From Symploca sp. SIO3C6 (lineage in GTDB: Bacteria > Cyanobacteriota > Cyanobacteriia > Cyanobacteriales > Coleofasciculaceae): a DNA stretch of 64,000 bases. Both the position numbers and the translations under genes were made by a program. The DNA lies in NCBI GenBank assembly GCA_010692425.1, contig JAAHHJ010000004.1:62001-126000 (forward strand). The letters are read 5' to 3'. A model generated the notes under the pieces. That model was given only the letters and a program-made list of their open reading frames with translations, was not told the DNA's origin and did no database searches. This document shows, in pieces, positions 35,480-46,427 of the stretch; within the stretch, counting starts at the first letter, position 1, and every line of letters begins with the position of its first letter.

Positions 35480-36538
35480 TTACTCGTCCTCATCACTTTC
35501 CACAGGAGCGACTGAGTTAGCAGAAACAACGGCTCCCATATCTAGTTTCTGACGCACTTGCTGTTCAACATTTTCGGCAAATTCTGGATTTTCCTGCAGA
35601 TGCTTGACGGTGTTTTCCCGACCTTGGGCAATATTATCGCCATTGTAGCTATACCAAGCGCCCTTGCGAACTATGACGTCGGTTTGTTCAGCTAGGTCAA
35701 CCAGGCAACCGAGTCGGGAAATGCCTTGTCCAAAGATAATATCAAATTCGGCAATGCGGAAAGGAGGCGCGACTTTATTTTTAGCAACTTTAACTTTCGC
35801 GCGAATACCATATTCACCTTCACTACCCTTTTTCAAGGTTTGAATCCGACGAATATCTAAGCGCACTGAAGCATAAAATTTGAGAGCATTACCACCTGTA
35901 GTAACCTCTGGATTGCCATAGGAAATCCCAATCTTTTGTCGCAACTGGTTGAGGAAAATAACAGTGCAGCCAGATTTGCCGATATTACCAGCAACCTTGC
36001 GCAGAGCTTTACTCATCAGACGCGCTTGCAAACCTACCTGGGCATCCCCCATTTCCCCTTCAATTTCTGCGCGAGGCACCAAGGCAGCCACGGAGTCAAT
36101 GACGACAATATCCACTGCCGCTGATCGTACCAGCTGGTCAACAATTTCCAGTGCCGCCTCACCAGTATCAGGTTGGGAAACCAAGAGGTTTTCAATATCG
36201 ACTCCTAAAGCAGCAGAGTAGGTGGGATCGAGGGCATGTTCAGCATCGACAAAAGCTGCAACACCCCCAGTTTTCTGCACTTCTGCGACGGCATGTAAAG
36301 CCAAGGTAGTTTTACCAGAACTTTCAGGGCCGTAAATTTCAATTACGCGCCCCTTCGGCAAGCCACCGCCCAAAGCCAAGTCTAGGGTAATTGCTCCACT
36401 TGATATAGTCTCCACCTTCATGCGGGTAGCATCTCCCAAGCGCATGATGGCACCTTTACCAAAGTTGCGCTCAATCTGGTTGAGCACCAATTTTAGGGCT
36501 TTTTCCTTTTCTGGAGAGTTCGTGATTTGGGTAGCCAT
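35480..36538 (-). CDS. recA: Recombinase RecA
   Basis: A 352-residue protein of standard length. Walker A is [14 protein letters not shown], Walker [15 protein letters not shown]; loop L1 lies at ...[20 protein letters not shown] and loop L2 follows [20 protein letters not shown]. The C-terminus is acidic (VESDEDE). RecA drives homologous recombination and LexA co-cleavage in the cytoplasm. There is no intein and no truncation. It stands alone between ndhH (same strand, upstream) and a DUF3493 gene. Confidence 0.98.
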   Translation of the reverse strand: MATQITNSPEKEKALKLVLNQIERNFGKGAIMRLGDATRMKVETISSGAITLDLALGGGLPKGRVIEIYGPESSGKTTLALHAVAEVQKTGGVAAFVDAEHALDPTYSAALGVDIENLLVSQPDTGEAALEIVDQLVRSAAVDIVVIDSVAALVPRAEIEGEMGDAQVGLQARLMSKALRKVAGNIGKSGCTVIFLNQLRQKIGISYGNPEVTTGGNALKFYASVRLDIRRIQTLKKGSEGEYGIRAKVKVAKNKVAPPFRIAEFDIIFGQGISRLGCLVDLAEQTDVIVRKGAWYSYNGDNIAQGRENTVKHLQENPEFAENVEQQVRQKLDMGAVVSANSVAPVESDEDE

Positions 36539-36673
36539 TAGTGCCTCAGCTATTGTATCGGGACGTTGTGGAGAGTCTCAAAAAATCTATTCTATTCTAA
36601 CGCTCCCTTTTTAGGGAAGCGTTCTTTAGAAAGTTTAAGCGGACTTGGTGTCACTTTTGAGCGCAACTTGTTA

Positions 36674-37858
36674 TCAACGATCCACCGAACCCATGACAAT
36701 ATCGATACTACCCAAAATTGCCATAATATCTGCAACTTTCACTCCTCGCAGCAGATGAGGCAAAACTTGAAGGTTGTTGAAATCTGGTGGACGAATCTTC
36801 CAACGCCAGGGGAAGATATTATCGTTTCCAACGATAAAAATACCTAGTTCACCCTTGCCAGTTTCTATGCGCACATAATGTTCACCAGCAGGAATCTTCC
36901 AGGTGGGAGCAAGTTTCTTGCTTATGTATTGGTAGTCAAAATCATTCCACTTAGATTTTTTCCCTTCTACCATGCGTTTGGCTTCTAGGTTCTCATAAGG
37001 TCCTCCAGGTAATCCTTTGAGGGCTTGGCGAATAATCTTAATTGACTCGCGCATTTCGCGCATCCTTACTAGGTAGCGGGCAAGGCAATCGCCAGCAGTT
37101 TCCCACTGTATTACCCAGTCGAAATCGTCGTAACACTCATAGTGATCAACTTTTCGCAAGTCCCACTTGACACCGCAAGCTCTTAACATTGGACCAGAAA
37201 GTCCCCAGTTGATGGCTTCTTGGCGAGAAATGGTGCCAATGCCCTCAGTGCGGTGACGGAATATAGGATTATCGGTGAGCAGGCGCTCATATTCGTCTAC
37301 TCTGGGTAGAAAGTAATTACAGAAGTCTTCGCACTTATCAATCCAGCCGTAGGGCAAGTCAACAGCGACGCCTCCAATGCGGAAGTAGTTATTGTTGATC
37401 AATCGCTGCCCTGAGGCTGCTTCCCAAAGATCATAGATCATCTCCCGCTCTCGGAAGGTATAAAAGAAGGGACTAAGAGCACCGAGATCCCCAGAAAAGG
37501 TTAACAACCAGATTAAGTGATTGGCAATGCGGTTCAACTCCAGCATAATCACACGGATATACCTGGCACGTTTAGGCACCTCAATATCCGCCAATTTTTC
37601 CGGCGCATTGACACTGATGGCTTCGTTAAACATCCCCGCCATATAGTCCCAGCGGCTAACGTAGGGGATATACATGATATTGGTGCGGTTCTCGGCAATT
37701 TTTTCCATGCCGCGATGCAGATACCCAAGTACTGGTTCACAATCAATGACATCTTCACCATCGAGAGTGACTATTAACCTAAAACAACCGTGCATCGAGG
37801 GATGGTGGGGACCCATGTTGATCACCATGGGTTCGGTTTTCGTCAAAATCTGTGGCAT
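36674..37858 (-). CDS. ndhH: NAD(P)H-quinone oxidoreductase subunit H
   Basis: A 394-residue protein of exact family length. It shows [60 protein letters not shown] and the terminal [19 protein letters not shown]. NdhH is the 49-kDa-like subunit in the peripheral arm of the thylakoid NDH-1 complex, used in respiration, cyclic electron flow and CO2 uptake. The ribosome-binding site AGGAG precedes ATG 37858. It is divergent from rsmH, with 287 bases between. Confidence 0.98.
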   Translation of the reverse strand: MPQILTKTEPMVINMGPHHPSMHGCFRLIVTLDGEDVIDCEPVLGYLHRGMEKIAENRTNIMYIPYVSRWDYMAGMFNEAISVNAPEKLADIEVPKRARYIRVIMLELNRIANHLIWLLTFSGDLGALSPFFYTFREREMIYDLWEAASGQRLINNNYFRIGGVAVDLPYGWIDKCEDFCNYFLPRVDEYERLLTDNPIFRHRTEGIGTISRQEAINWGLSGPMLRACGVKWDLRKVDHYECYDDFDWVIQWETAGDCLARYLVRMREMRESIKIIRQALKGLPGGPYENLEAKRMVEGKKSKWNDFDYQYISKKLAPTWKIPAGEHYVRIETGKGELGIFIVGNDNIFPWRWKIRPPDFNNLQVLPHLLRGVKVADIMAILGSIDIVMGSVDR

Positions 37859-38145
37859 GGCAGCAATCTCCTCTTGCGGTAGATGTATACAGCTGCAACG
37901 AAAGATACTCAGTTACTTACGATATAGACTTTGGGAAAAGTCTATTTTGGCAGTTTAACTGTTGTACTTATCAGCCTCTTTTTAGTTATTTACGCCAAAA
38001 GTTCCAATTATTCAGTGGTCGATCATAATGAATATATGGATATCAAGACTCACAACAGTTCACGAGAGTGCTAATAACTTAAGCTTATATTTCTCCGTAG
38101 CAACTGTTCTGGGCTATATTATTTATTTTAATTGCATTTAGTGAT

Positions 38146-39045
38146 ATGGAAACTGGGGTTGAGGAGGGGAAAACATCAGCATTTGCCCATGTGTCGGTGT
38201 TGAGTCGCGAGGTAGTTGCAGGATTAAATATTGTTTCTGGTGGGCATTATCTAGATGCTACTGTAGGCGGTGGTGGACACAGCCAACTGATTTTAACAGC
38301 AGCGCCTGAAGTTCAAATTACTGCAATTGACCGGGATACACAAGCAATTGCCGCTGCTAAAGCTAAATTAACTCCTTATCGCGATCGCCTCCACTTCTGG
38401 CAAGGTAATTTTGCTGAATATGAGCCAGTTGATACTTTATTTGAGGGAATTATTGCTGATTTAGGCGTTAGCTCTGCCCAACTAGATTTACCAGAGCGAG
38501 GCTTTAGTTTCCGTCATCGAGCTGATTTAGATATGCGGATGGATCAGCGTCAATCCCTAAGCGCAGCGGATGTGATCAATCACTGGAGTGAAGTGCAACT
38601 GGCAGATGTGTTTTATAAATATGGGGAGGAGCGACTATCTCGGCGGATTGCGAGGGCAATTGTGGAAAAGCGACCGTTTCAGACGACGAGTGAACTAGCC
38701 GAAGTGATCGCCTCTAGTGTACCTCGCAAGTACCGCTATGGCAGAATTCATCCTGCGACTCGGGTTTTTCAGGCACTAAGAATTGTCGTCAATCAAGAAA
38801 TTGAATCTCTAGAGACTTTCGTCAACAAGGCACCTCATTGGTTAAAGCCAGGGGGCATAATTGCGATGATCAGCTTTCATAGTTTAGAAGATAGAATTAT
38901 TAAACATAGTCTGCGAGACTCACCAATACTGAAGGTATTAACTAAAAAGCCAGTGACACCGCAAGCGCAGGAATTAGAGAATAATCGTCGTTCTCGTTCT
39001 GCCAAGCTGAGATTAGCCCAACGAATTAGTCAAGAAAGTTTTTAA
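38146..39045 (+). CDS. rsmH: 16S rRNA (cytosine1402-N4)-methyltransferase
   Basis: A 299-residue protein with RsmH/MraW hallmarks: [25 protein letters not shown] (SAM-binding), [44 protein letters not shown] and [12 protein letters not shown]. It methylates C1402 of 16S rRNA near the decoding site. The start ATG 38146 gives a slightly extended but normal N-terminus. It is followed by a Uma2 gene 31 bases downstream; no division cluster (fts/mur) is present here. Confidence 0.97.
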   Translation: METGVEEGKTSAFAHVSVLSREVVAGLNIVSGGHYLDATVGGGGHSQLILTAAPEVQITAIDRDTQAIAAAKAKLTPYRDRLHFWQGNFAEYEPVDTLFEGIIADLGVSSAQLDLPERGFSFRHRADLDMRMDQRQSLSAADVINHWSEVQLADVFYKYGEERLSRRIARAIVEKRPFQTTSELAEVIASSVPRKYRYGRIHPATRVFQALRIVVNQEIESLETFVNKAPHWLKPGGIIAMISFHSLEDRIIKHSLRDSPILKVLTKKPVTPQAQELENNRRSRSAKLRLAQRISQESF

Positions 39046-39076
39046 AAAATTACTTGGGATTAAAGATAGTCAGACT

Positions 39077-39757
39077 ATGCAGTTAGAGCTGAATCAATTA
39101 ATCGTTCCTCCTGGACATCAATTATTGCTACAAGATGTTAGTTGGCAGATGTTTGAGAAAATTCTAGAGGAGTTGGGAGAAACTCGTGCTGCTAGAGTTT
39201 CCTATAGCAAAGGGTTGTTAGAAATTATGACGCCGCTGCCAGAACATGAGGATGATAAAGTCATAATTGGGGACTTGGTAAAAGCATTACTTGAAGAGTT
39301 AGATATTGAATTTAGAAGTTTGGGTTCTACAACTTTTAAGAGTCAAAAAATGCAACAGGGATTAGAAGCTGATGATTGCTTCTATATTCAGAATGAGGCA
39401 GTAATTAGAGGGAAGAAGCGAATAGACTTGAATTTTGATCCTCCACCAGACTTAGCAATTGAAATTGACCTCACTACTCGGACACGGTTCAATAATTACG
39501 AAGTTTTAGGAGTTCCTGAACTATGGCGATATGATGGGCAAAAACTGGAAATTAATGTCTTGAAGGATGGAAAATATGTTGAATCTGATACTAGCTATAA
39601 TTTTCCTCAATTGCCTATTGGCGAGGCTATTACCAACTATGTTGAACAGAGTAAGATTTTAGGTAGAAATGTTATAGTTAGAGATTTTCGCAAGTGGGTG
39701 AGAGAACAATTCAAGACGCGGGGATACAGAGACACCCAGACAGGGAGACCGATTTAA
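39077..39757 (+). CDS. Uma2 family (DUF820) protein
   Basis: A 226-residue Uma2-family protein. The core EADDCFYIQNEAVIRGKKRI is followed by FDPPPDLAIEIDLTTRTRFN with the catalytic-type Asp and Glu, then YEVLGVPELWRYDGQKLEIN. It is a second Uma2 gene, clearly diverged from 34121-34780. It begins 31 bases after rsmH and could share its transcript. The extended basic tail (FRKWVREQFKTRGYRDTQTG) is slightly unusual. Its role is unknown. Confidence 0.88.
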   Translation: MQLELNQLIVPPGHQLLLQDVSWQMFEKILEELGETRAARVSYSKGLLEIMTPLPEHEDDKVIIGDLVKALLEELDIEFRSLGSTTFKSQKMQQGLEADDCFYIQNEAVIRGKKRIDLNFDPPPDLAIEIDLTTRTRFNNYEVLGVPELWRYDGQKLEINVLKDGKYVESDTSYNFPQLPIGEAITNYVEQSKILGRNVIVRDFRKWVREQFKTRGYRDTQTGRPI

Positions 39758-39824
39758 CCAGTTAAGATTGCCCCCTCTTGGCGTTTGGAGCTCATGTAGA
39801 ATTGCTGTATTATCGAATAGGGGT

Positions 39825-39851
39825 TTGCAAATTCTCACAACCTGCTATAAT
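39825..39851 (+). promoter_or_regulatory. Promoter of tRNA-Ser
   Basis: TTGCAA (39825-39830) and a perfect TATAAT (39846-39851) lie 15-16 bases apart and end 17 bases before the tRNA gene, as expected for a tRNA promoter. Confidence 0.55.
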
Positions 39852-39867
39852 GGTTGACTGACGCCAT

Positions 39868-39959
39868 GGAGAGGTGGCTGAGTGGTCGAAAGCGGCAGAT
39901 TGCTAATCTGTTGATAGGTACGTAAGGCCTATCCGAGGGTTCGAATCCCTCTCTCTCCG
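39868..39959 (+). tRNA. tRNA-Ser (GCU anticodon)
   Basis: A 92-nt class II tRNA: acceptor GGAGAGG/TCTCTCC plus discriminator G, anticodon stem-loop CAGAT-TGCTAAT-CTG (GCT), a long variable arm (TTGATAGGTACGTAAGGCCT region), and T-arm GAGGG-TTCGAAT-CCCTC. CCA is not encoded. Confidence 0.96.
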
Positions 39960-40004
39960 TTGATTTCCCCCTCTAATGTGGTTTCCAAGCGCTGATTTTG
40001 ACCC

Positions 40005-40841
40005 ATGACTAACTATGAAATCGAAACCCAAGAATGGTGGGTACAGCGGTGGAATGATTTGCTAAACTCCTACCGCTTTAAGAAGCGTTTGGAAAGGGGG
40101 CGCCAGTATGCTAAAGAAGGCAACATTCTCAGCATTGAATTTCAAGGTCCAGAGGTTGTGGCGAAGGTGCAAGGTACAGCCCCAGAACCATATGAACTCT
40201 CCATTTCCATTGACCCTTTCACCGATGAAGACTGGGATTTTGTGGTAGAAACTATGTCCCAGCAAGCGATTTACTCAGCCCAGCTATTAGCAGGGGAGAT
40301 GCCGCATAACATCGAAGAAGTCTTTACTGCCAGTGGTTTAAGCTTATTTCCCTTCACCCTTACCGAAGTAAATTCTTGCTGTAGCTGCCCTGACCCCAAA
40401 AACCCCTGCAAGCATATTGCTGCAGTTTACTATGAACTGGGCGATCGCTTTAGTGAGGACCCCTTTGTTTTATTCCAACTGCGGGGACGCTCCAAAGAAC
40501 AAATCCTTGATCAGCTTCGTCAGTTAAGAAGTACAGAAGCTATAGTACAGGAGAATTCTACAGAAGGGGAGAATAAGAGTACTAAGGTAATTAAAAATTC
40601 AGAATCTGAGCCACAGCATCGGCAGCCTCCTATTGATCTTGAGCAATTTTGGCAATACTATGAGCCACTAGACCCTTCGCTGGTTGTAATTACACCACCA
40701 GTAGAAGACCGTAGTGTGCTTGATGTCTTAGGAAAAATTCCGCTGGCAGCTGCTGATGAGGGAGTGATGCAGTATCTTAAAGAAGTTTATCAGAGTGTGA
40801 CGCAACAGGCAATGCTTTCGGCACTGAATCGAGAGGAGTGA
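40005..40841 (+). CDS. SWIM zinc finger protein
   Basis: A 278-residue protein. The N-terminal half (WWVQRWNDLLNSYRFKKRLE and RGRQYAKEGNILSIEFQGP) resembles cyanobacterial SWIM-finger proteins. The finger itself is VNSCCSCPDPKNPCKHIAAV, giving the CxC...CxH zinc ligands. The C-terminal part is acidic and low-complexity, then PSLVVITPPVEDRSVLDVLG. In other genomes such proteins neighbour SNF2-type helicases; none is present here. It probably binds nucleic acid or protein. It converges with the peroxiredoxin-like gene (22 bases between stops). Confidence 0.85.
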   Translation: MTNYEIETQEWWVQRWNDLLNSYRFKKRLERGRQYAKEGNILSIEFQGPEVVAKVQGTAPEPYELSISIDPFTDEDWDFVVETMSQQAIYSAQLLAGEMPHNIEEVFTASGLSLFPFTLTEVNSCCSCPDPKNPCKHIAAVYYELGDRFSEDPFVLFQLRGRSKEQILDQLRQLRSTEAIVQENSTEGENKSTKVIKNSESEPQHRQPPIDLEQFWQYYEPLDPSLVVITPPVEDRSVLDVLGKIPLAAADEGVMQYLKEVYQSVTQQAMLSALNREE

Positions 40842-40863
40842 CATTCTCCCAGCATCATTTTTT

Positions 40864-41418
40864 CTAGGCATTTTCTTGGAACCAAGATAGTACTTGATCA
40901 GCATTTTGATCAGGTGGGAACACAGGATAGAAAACTTTCTCGACTTTGCTACACTTGGCAATGATGGTTAAGCGCTTGTAAAGTTCCATGTCCGCTACCT
41001 TGAAGGTTGGTAAAGATATTAGTGATTTGAGTTTAAGGGAGGAATCACTCAATAATTCAAAAGGTAAATGCAGCCGGTGTTTTGCCTCAAGTTGGTAATC
41101 GGTTGTTTGTGTACTCAGACCATATAGTTTGACTTGCCATTGTTGAAGTTCAGTATAATGGTCGCGGAAACTACATGATTGCGGCGTGCAACCCCTAGCA
41201 CCAGGAATTGCCTCCCAGCCATCAGGTAGAGGTACACCAGGTCGTCCAGTCATTGGGTAAATGTAAATAACAACAAAGCCAGTAATATAACCAATATTGA
41301 TTAAGTTGCCATTGGTCGCTTTCAGCGAAACATTCGGCAATGTCATTCCCTGCAAATGCCTAGCAGCACCATCATCAATTGGAACTGGAAGATTATTGGG
41401 TAATTTAGAAAAACTCAT
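40864..41418 (-). CDS. Peroxiredoxin-like (AhpC/TSA redoxin) protein
   Basis: A 184-residue thioredoxin-fold protein. The active-site region reads YIYPMTGRPGVPLPDGWEAI followed by PGARGCTPQSCSFRDHY, with two cysteines four residues apart and an insertion before the first. Then come QWQVKLYGLSTQTTDYQLEA and LPFELLSDSSLKL, which match the peroxiredoxin-like redoxin subgroup. It may reduce peroxides using either cysteine, but activity is not proven for this subgroup. ATG 41418 (MSFSKLPNNLP) is the natural start. Confidence 0.82.
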   Translation of the reverse strand: MSFSKLPNNLPVPIDDGAARHLQGMTLPNVSLKATNGNLINIGYITGFVVIYIYPMTGRPGVPLPDGWEAIPGARGCTPQSCSFRDHYTELQQWQVKLYGLSTQTTDYQLEAKHRLHLPFELLSDSSLKLKSLISLPTFKVADMELYKRLTIIAKCSKVEKVFYPVFPPDQNADQVLSWFQENA

Positions 41419-41497
41419 TTTTACCTCACAGCTGATGATGCTAACAACCTGAATTTATCTTAAATAAGAAAAAGAATCTACAAATAGTCTAACAGTA

Positions 41498-41553
41498 AGT
41501 AATAAGTAATAAGTAATAAGTAATAAGTAATAAGTAATAAGTAATAAGTAATA
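41498..41553. repeat. AGTAATA heptamer tandem repeat, 8 copies
   Basis: Eight perfect AGTAATA units between the peroxiredoxin-like gene and the RND pump gene. A diverged fragment (TTATTACTTACT) follows about 50 bases later. It is the longest of the three AGTAATA arrays in the window. Confidence 0.92.
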
Positions 41554-41686
41554 AGTGGCAGCAAGAAAATTTCTAACTTATTGGTTTTCACTTAAGTCTT
41601 ATTACTTACTAATATCAACTGCTTCAAAGATTTCGAGAAATATTAGGAATTGCTACAGTTTTCAAGTTGTAAGCATTTGAATTGGA

Positions 41687-44600
41687 TTAAACAGCTCTGT
41701 TAGTACTTTTCATCAACAATAGGTAAGCAGAAGGTATTAAATAAAGGGCTAAAAGAGTAGCACCTCCAACACCACCAGCTATTGCTACCGCCAGTGGGGG
41801 CCAGAATTCACCTCCATCTAACAACAGTGGTACAAAACCAATCATTGTGGTTAGGGTTGTCGTTAATACATGGCGAGTTGAGTGTATTACCACAGAGCTG
41901 ACAGCTTGGCGATTACCTCTACGGGCTTCTGGATCCTCCAGTAAGGCAGAGAGAACTACAATTGAGTCATTGATTGCTACTCCAATTAAACCAATAGTAC
42001 CGATAATTGGGTTAAAGCCAAAGGGATAGCCAAAAAAGTTGACTGAAAATAATCCTAGACCAAAAGAGGCGATCGCAACCCCACCGATTAAACCAGCTAA
42101 TTTGAAGGAACTTAAAGACAAAACCAGGGTGGTCACAGTTAAAATAACTAGCACACCAGCTGCTGAAGTTAATCCCCCCAAAGCTTCAGCACGCTCCTCG
42201 GCTTCACCGCCAAACTCAAAGGAGTAGCCTTGAGGCAGTTGGAAACCACTGCTATCTAATTGTTTTTGAAAACCAGAGAGTACATCTGATGGTAAAGTCC
42301 CTGCGGTGATAAAAGCCTGAATGGTGTTGACGCGCTGCCCATTGTATCGTGTAATCTTGGCTTGTTGCGGTTTGAGTTCAATTTCACCTAAGGCTGAAAG
42401 TGGAATTAAATTTGTGGGGCTATTGCCTGGGCCTCCTAAATTAGGTGAGACTGGCAGTAAATCAAGAGAGGTAATTTGGTCTAAATCACCTCTGCCAGCA
42501 TTCGACAAACGCACTCGCACTGGCAATTCTTCCGTAGACTCCAGAATCGAGCCACCAACGGTTCCCTCTAAGGTTGTATCCAATTGCTGGGCAATACTAG
42601 CATTGTTAAGTCCTGCCAAGCGAGCTTTCTCTTCATCAACCTGTAGTCCTAGCTGAGGCAAAACTTCACTCATGCTAGCACGGGTATGAGTAACATTAGC
42701 AACATTCACCAACAGAGTTCTTGCCCTTTCACCCAATTCCTGTAAGCGCTTCCAGTCAGAGCCATAAATACGCATTTCCACAGGAGCTTCAAAAGGTGGC
42801 CCCTGTTCAAATTGCCTAACTACTACTCTCGCGCCGGGGAATTTTTCATCCATTTCGGCTTGCAGCTTTTGAGTCAAAGAGCTAGAAGAGAGTGAATTTA
42901 ATTGCACTAAAGCCTGGGCATAATTAGACTCATTTTCACGTCCCTCAGTCAAGTTGTAGTAGAATCTAGGAGCATTTTGACCAACAAACCAGTGAACATC
43001 CATAACTTCTGGATGGCTAATAACTTGTTGGCGGATATTTTTGACAAGAAACATAGTTTGTGATACAGATGCTGAAGCAGGAAGTTCCAGTTCAATCTGG
43101 AGCTGATCACGGTCAGCATAGGGGAAAAACTGTAGCTCTAGATTCAAAGCTTGAATAAAGCCAATTGCTGGCAAAGTTAGGGCAAATAATACACCTAAAA
43201 TCGGTCGTGCTGTAGTTAGTTTTACACTCTGATTATATAAACTGCCTAGCAAGGGAATAGACAATCCTGTTTCTAACCAAGAGCTTAGGTAAGATTTCTT
43301 TGAGTTTCTCTTACTCCTATAACTGCTAGGTTTTGCCACTCGTCGCTGCCAGTAATGGTAGAGTCTTGCTGTTAATGTTGGAATAACACTTAGAGATAGA
43401 AATAGAGAACAAGAGACGGCTAAGATTACATTTAAGCCAATTGTGCCGACAAACTCCCCTACACTACCAGGTAACAGGGCGATCGGCATAAAAGCCAAAA
43501 TAGTTGTTATAGTCGAACTCAATAAAGGAACAGCTAGATAGCGAACACTTTTGTTAATTGCAGCTTCTGGCTTGAGACCTTGTTTGAGATGCTTTTGGAC
43601 TTCATCAACCATGACAATGGCTGTGTCAATTAAAATTCCCAGCGCGACAATCAGTCCTGTGACTGACATTTGGTGCAGAGAAATTCCCATCAACTTCATG
43701 CAGCCAAATACCATTAAAATTGATAAGGGTAAAGCTGAACTAACAATTACTGCTGATTGCCAACCCATCATCAACAAGGTCACGACAAAAACTAATAATG
43801 CTCCAAATAGCAGGTTGATAATTAGCTTGTTGAGTCGTGCCTCAACATAGTTACTTTGGTCAAAAATTACTTTTAGTTCTAAACCACTGGGTAACTGTTC
43901 CTGAAATTGGTCTAAGACTTGGTGCGCTTGCTTAGCCCATTGGTCTAGTCTATAGTCTGATTCTACAAATACACCCACTGTCACCGCCGGATGACCACTG
44001 ATAATGGCAATATCTTCAGGTGGCTCGGCAGTACCCTTGCTTACCAACGCAATATCACCTAAATTCGTAAATTGACTACCATTGCCAAAACTAATGGGAA
44101 TGCGCCGCACGCGATCAAGTGAATCTAGTTCCTGATCAACTTCAATCAAAAAGTTGCTATCGGTACCACGCAACTGACCTGCAGCTCCTTTGGAATCGCT
44201 CTGTTGAATTTGCTGCGATAGGTCTTGTGCTGTCAGACCAAGAGTAACTAACTCAGCTGGATTAATCTCAACAACAATTTCTTCCTTAGGATCTCCGAAA
44301 AGTTCGGTTTTTTCAGTACCCTCGAGAATCCTAAGTTTGTCTTCTAGTAACTCTGCTGAACGCAGCATAATAGCATGATTAGGAGGGTCATTTTGCTCCC
44401 AGGTTAAAGCCGTAATTAAGGAATAAGCTTTGACCTCTATTTCATCAAGTTCTGGCTCGGTTGTACCTTCAGGTAATTCTACTTGAGCATCACTCAGTTT
44501 ATCCCGAATCCGTGACCAAATCGGATCGACCTCATCAGCTGTTACCCGACCAAATAATTCAATTTCAATAATTGAACTACCGGTGCGTGAGGTTGATTTA

Positions 44601-44833
44601 TAGGTTTCAATTTCCTCAATTTCTGATAGTTCCTGTTCAAGTTTTTCAGTTACTAATGCTTCGACTCGCTCAGCACTAGCCCCTGGAAAGAAAGTTTTTA
44701 CTATTGCAATACGTGAAACTAATTCCGGGTCTTCTAGTCGAGGCAGTGCTTGGTATGAAGACAAACCCCAAACGAAAATTACGATAACTGTCAGGATTAG
44801 CAACCTGAAGTTGCGGTAGAATAAACTGAACAT
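41687..44833 (-). CDS. RND-family efflux permease (AcrB-like)
   Basis: A 1048-residue inner-membrane proton antiporter of full length with twelve helices in two halves. Helix 1 is LLILTVIVIFVWGLSSYQAL. Helix 4 carries the proton-relay type GLIVALGILIDTAIVMVDEV, matched in the second half by IIGTIGLIGVAINDSIVVLS. Two large periplasmic loops contain the porter domains (TKTFFPGASAERVEALVTEK-like and EMRIYGSDWKRLQELGERAR segments). It forms a tripartite pump with the adaptor encoded 31 bases upstream; the outer-membrane channel (TolC type) is elsewhere. It is the last gene of the tetR-adaptor-pump set. The substrate class is unknown. Confidence 0.93.
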   Translation of the reverse strand: MFSLFYRNFRLLILTVIVIFVWGLSSYQALPRLEDPELVSRIAIVKTFFPGASAERVEALVTEKLEQELSEIEEIETYKSTSRTGSSIIEIELFGRVTADEVDPIWSRIRDKLSDAQVELPEGTTEPELDEIEVKAYSLITALTWEQNDPPNHAIMLRSAELLEDKLRILEGTEKTELFGDPKEEIVVEINPAELVTLGLTAQDLSQQIQQSDSKGAAGQLRGTDSNFLIEVDQELDSLDRVRRIPISFGNGSQFTNLGDIALVSKGTAEPPEDIAIISGHPAVTVGVFVESDYRLDQWAKQAHQVLDQFQEQLPSGLELKVIFDQSNYVEARLNKLIINLLFGALLVFVVTLLMMGWQSAVIVSSALPLSILMVFGCMKLMGISLHQMSVTGLIVALGILIDTAIVMVDEVQKHLKQGLKPEAAINKSVRYLAVPLLSSTITTILAFMPIALLPGSVGEFVGTIGLNVILAVSCSLFLSLSVIPTLTARLYHYWQRRVAKPSSYRSKRNSKKSYLSSWLETGLSIPLLGSLYNQSVKLTTARPILGVLFALTLPAIGFIQALNLELQFFPYADRDQLQIELELPASASVSQTMFLVKNIRQQVISHPEVMDVHWFVGQNAPRFYYNLTEGRENESNYAQALVQLNSLSSSSLTQKLQAEMDEKFPGARVVVRQFEQGPPFEAPVEMRIYGSDWKRLQELGERARTLLVNVANVTHTRASMSEVLPQLGLQVDEEKARLAGLNNASIAQQLDTTLEGTVGGSILESTEELPVRVRLSNAGRGDLDQITSLDLLPVSPNLGGPGNSPTNLIPLSALGEIELKPQQAKITRYNGQRVNTIQAFITAGTLPSDVLSGFQKQLDSSGFQLPQGYSFEFGGEAEERAEALGGLTSAAGVLVILTVTTLVLSLSSFKLAGLIGGVAIASFGLGLFSVNFFGYPFGFNPIIGTIGLIGVAINDSIVVLSALLEDPEARRGNRQAVSSVVIHSTRHVLTTTLTTMIGFVPLLLDGGEFWPPLAVAIAGGVGGATLLALYLIPSAYLLLMKSTNRAV

Positions 44834-44864
44834 GATTAACTTGAAAGCCTCTATAAAATTCTCT

Positions 44865-46301
44865 TCAAGAGTCTGCCAGACGCACTAGCTGACCAGGTAC
44901 AATCCGCTGGGTTCCGTTGATGATTACAGAATCTCCTGCTCTGAGGGTTCCGCGCACGAGGACACGCTGGCTTAATCCATTGGAAGTATCGCTGTGAGTA
45001 TGTAAAACCTCCACATCCCTGCGCTCAACACGATAGGTTTTAGTAACATTTTCACTCAACGTTATTGAGGCATCCTGCGACTTTTCTACCTCCACCAAGG
45101 CGTAACAAGACCATAAACCACGATCTCCCCTCACCAAAGCCGTTGCAGGCAACCAATATCCCTTTGTCGCAATGGTTTGGGCAATTTCCAACCGCGCCAC
45201 TTGTCCAGGAGCTACCGATGATGCAGCTGACGGTTCTAAATCAAGGACGGCAGTGCGGGTACGAGTGGCTGGATCTACTTCTGGTAGTATTGATGATACT
45301 TGGGCTTGATAAGTTTTTCCTCCAATTTGAACTTGTTGCTGGCTTCCTGGTTGTAGTTGAGAAATCCCTTGCACTGGAATGCCAATCTCTACTTCCGGTT
45401 TGGCGTCTTCCACCAAACGAAATACTGACTGACCCGGATCAACAAAGGTTCCTTCATCAAGGTGACGGGCAGAAATTGTAGCATCAAAAGGTGCTTTGAT
45501 TGTGCTTTTGCCAATGGTGATTTCAAGATCAGAAATCCTAGCCTCAAGCTGTCTAACTACTGCTTTTTGTGCTTCTATTTGTTCTGAGCGTGTTCCATTG
45601 AGCAACTCATCCAAGTTGCTTTTGGCTGCTTGTAGACGCTCTGAGAGTGCATTGGCATTAAAGGCGACTTCGTCAAGTTGCTCTTTGGAAATTGCCCCTT
45701 CAGTATAGAGATATTCTCGCCGGGAACGTCTTATACCTTCAAGTGCCAATAATTCTTCAAGGTCTTTAACTGAGGCGCGAGCAGCTGCAATTCTTTCGGT
45801 GCGAGGTCCTGCTTGTAATTCCTTTAATAAAGCTACAGCTTGGTCTTTCTGAGCAATTAACTGTAGTAGCTGAGCCTCAAAGTTAATGATATCGAGTTTA
45901 GCAAGAGGGGTTCCCGCACTAACCTTATCTCCCCGGTCAAAACCTAACCAAATTAGTCTACCAGTTCGCCCAAAACCTATTTCGCTGGCTCGGAAGGAAG
46001 CAACTTCTCCTGTATAGTTTCTCGAAACTTGATAGGATTCTACTGGATTTAACCGTGTAGCTTCAACGGGGAGAATAGTGATTTGAGAGCTATTTTCTGT
46101 GTTGAGAGTATCTTGTGATTGGGATGTCATACCAATCGCCAAACCTGAGACTGACAAAAGTGCGATCGCACCTGCTGATAATAAACCCCATCGCCTTAAT
46201 TTGAAAGGTGACTTTACTTCCTCAACAGGAGGATTGGGAACAAATTGATCACTGTTTGAGTGCACAGCCATCTTTTGTTCATTCGCTAATTCATTAGTCA
46301 T
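44865..46301 (-). CDS. RND efflux periplasmic adaptor subunit
   Basis: A 478-residue membrane fusion protein. An N-terminal anchor helix lies near residues 35-55 (LLSAGAIALLSVSGLAIGM). The lipoyl half SRNYTGEVASFRASEIGFGR leads into a coiled-coil hairpin (LLQLIAQKDQAVALLKELQA to KAVVRQLEARISDLE), then IKAPFDATISARHLDEGTFV and a beta-barrel domain (VDPATRTRTAVLDLEPSAAS). It links the RND pump to an outer-membrane channel. It is 31 bases upstream of the pump gene and 126 bases downstream of the TetR gene, all on the minus strand. Confidence 0.92.
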   Translation of the reverse strand: MTNELANEQKMAVHSNSDQFVPNPPVEEVKSPFKLRRWGLLSAGAIALLSVSGLAIGMTSQSQDTLNTENSSQITILPVEATRLNPVESYQVSRNYTGEVASFRASEIGFGRTGRLIWLGFDRGDKVSAGTPLAKLDIINFEAQLLQLIAQKDQAVALLKELQAGPRTERIAAARASVKDLEELLALEGIRRSRREYLYTEGAISKEQLDEVAFNANALSERLQAAKSNLDELLNGTRSEQIEAQKAVVRQLEARISDLEITIGKSTIKAPFDATISARHLDEGTFVDPGQSVFRLVEDAKPEVEIGIPVQGISQLQPGSQQQVQIGGKTYQAQVSSILPEVDPATRTRTAVLDLEPSAASSVAPGQVARLEIAQTIATKGYWLPATALVRGDRGLWSCYALVEVEKSQDASITLSENVTKTYRVERRDVEVLHTHSDTSNGLSQRVLVRGTLRAGDSVIINGTQRIVPGQLVRLADS

Positions 46302-46427
46302 TGTTATTGGTTCCTTCAGTAGTTTTTAGAGGTGAGCGTACTACTAATTGTCAACAGTACTTAGTTGGGATGAAATTTCTATCTGAATATTCCCGTTGGT
46401 GTTCTGTCTTGTTTTTCCCTGCCTTCA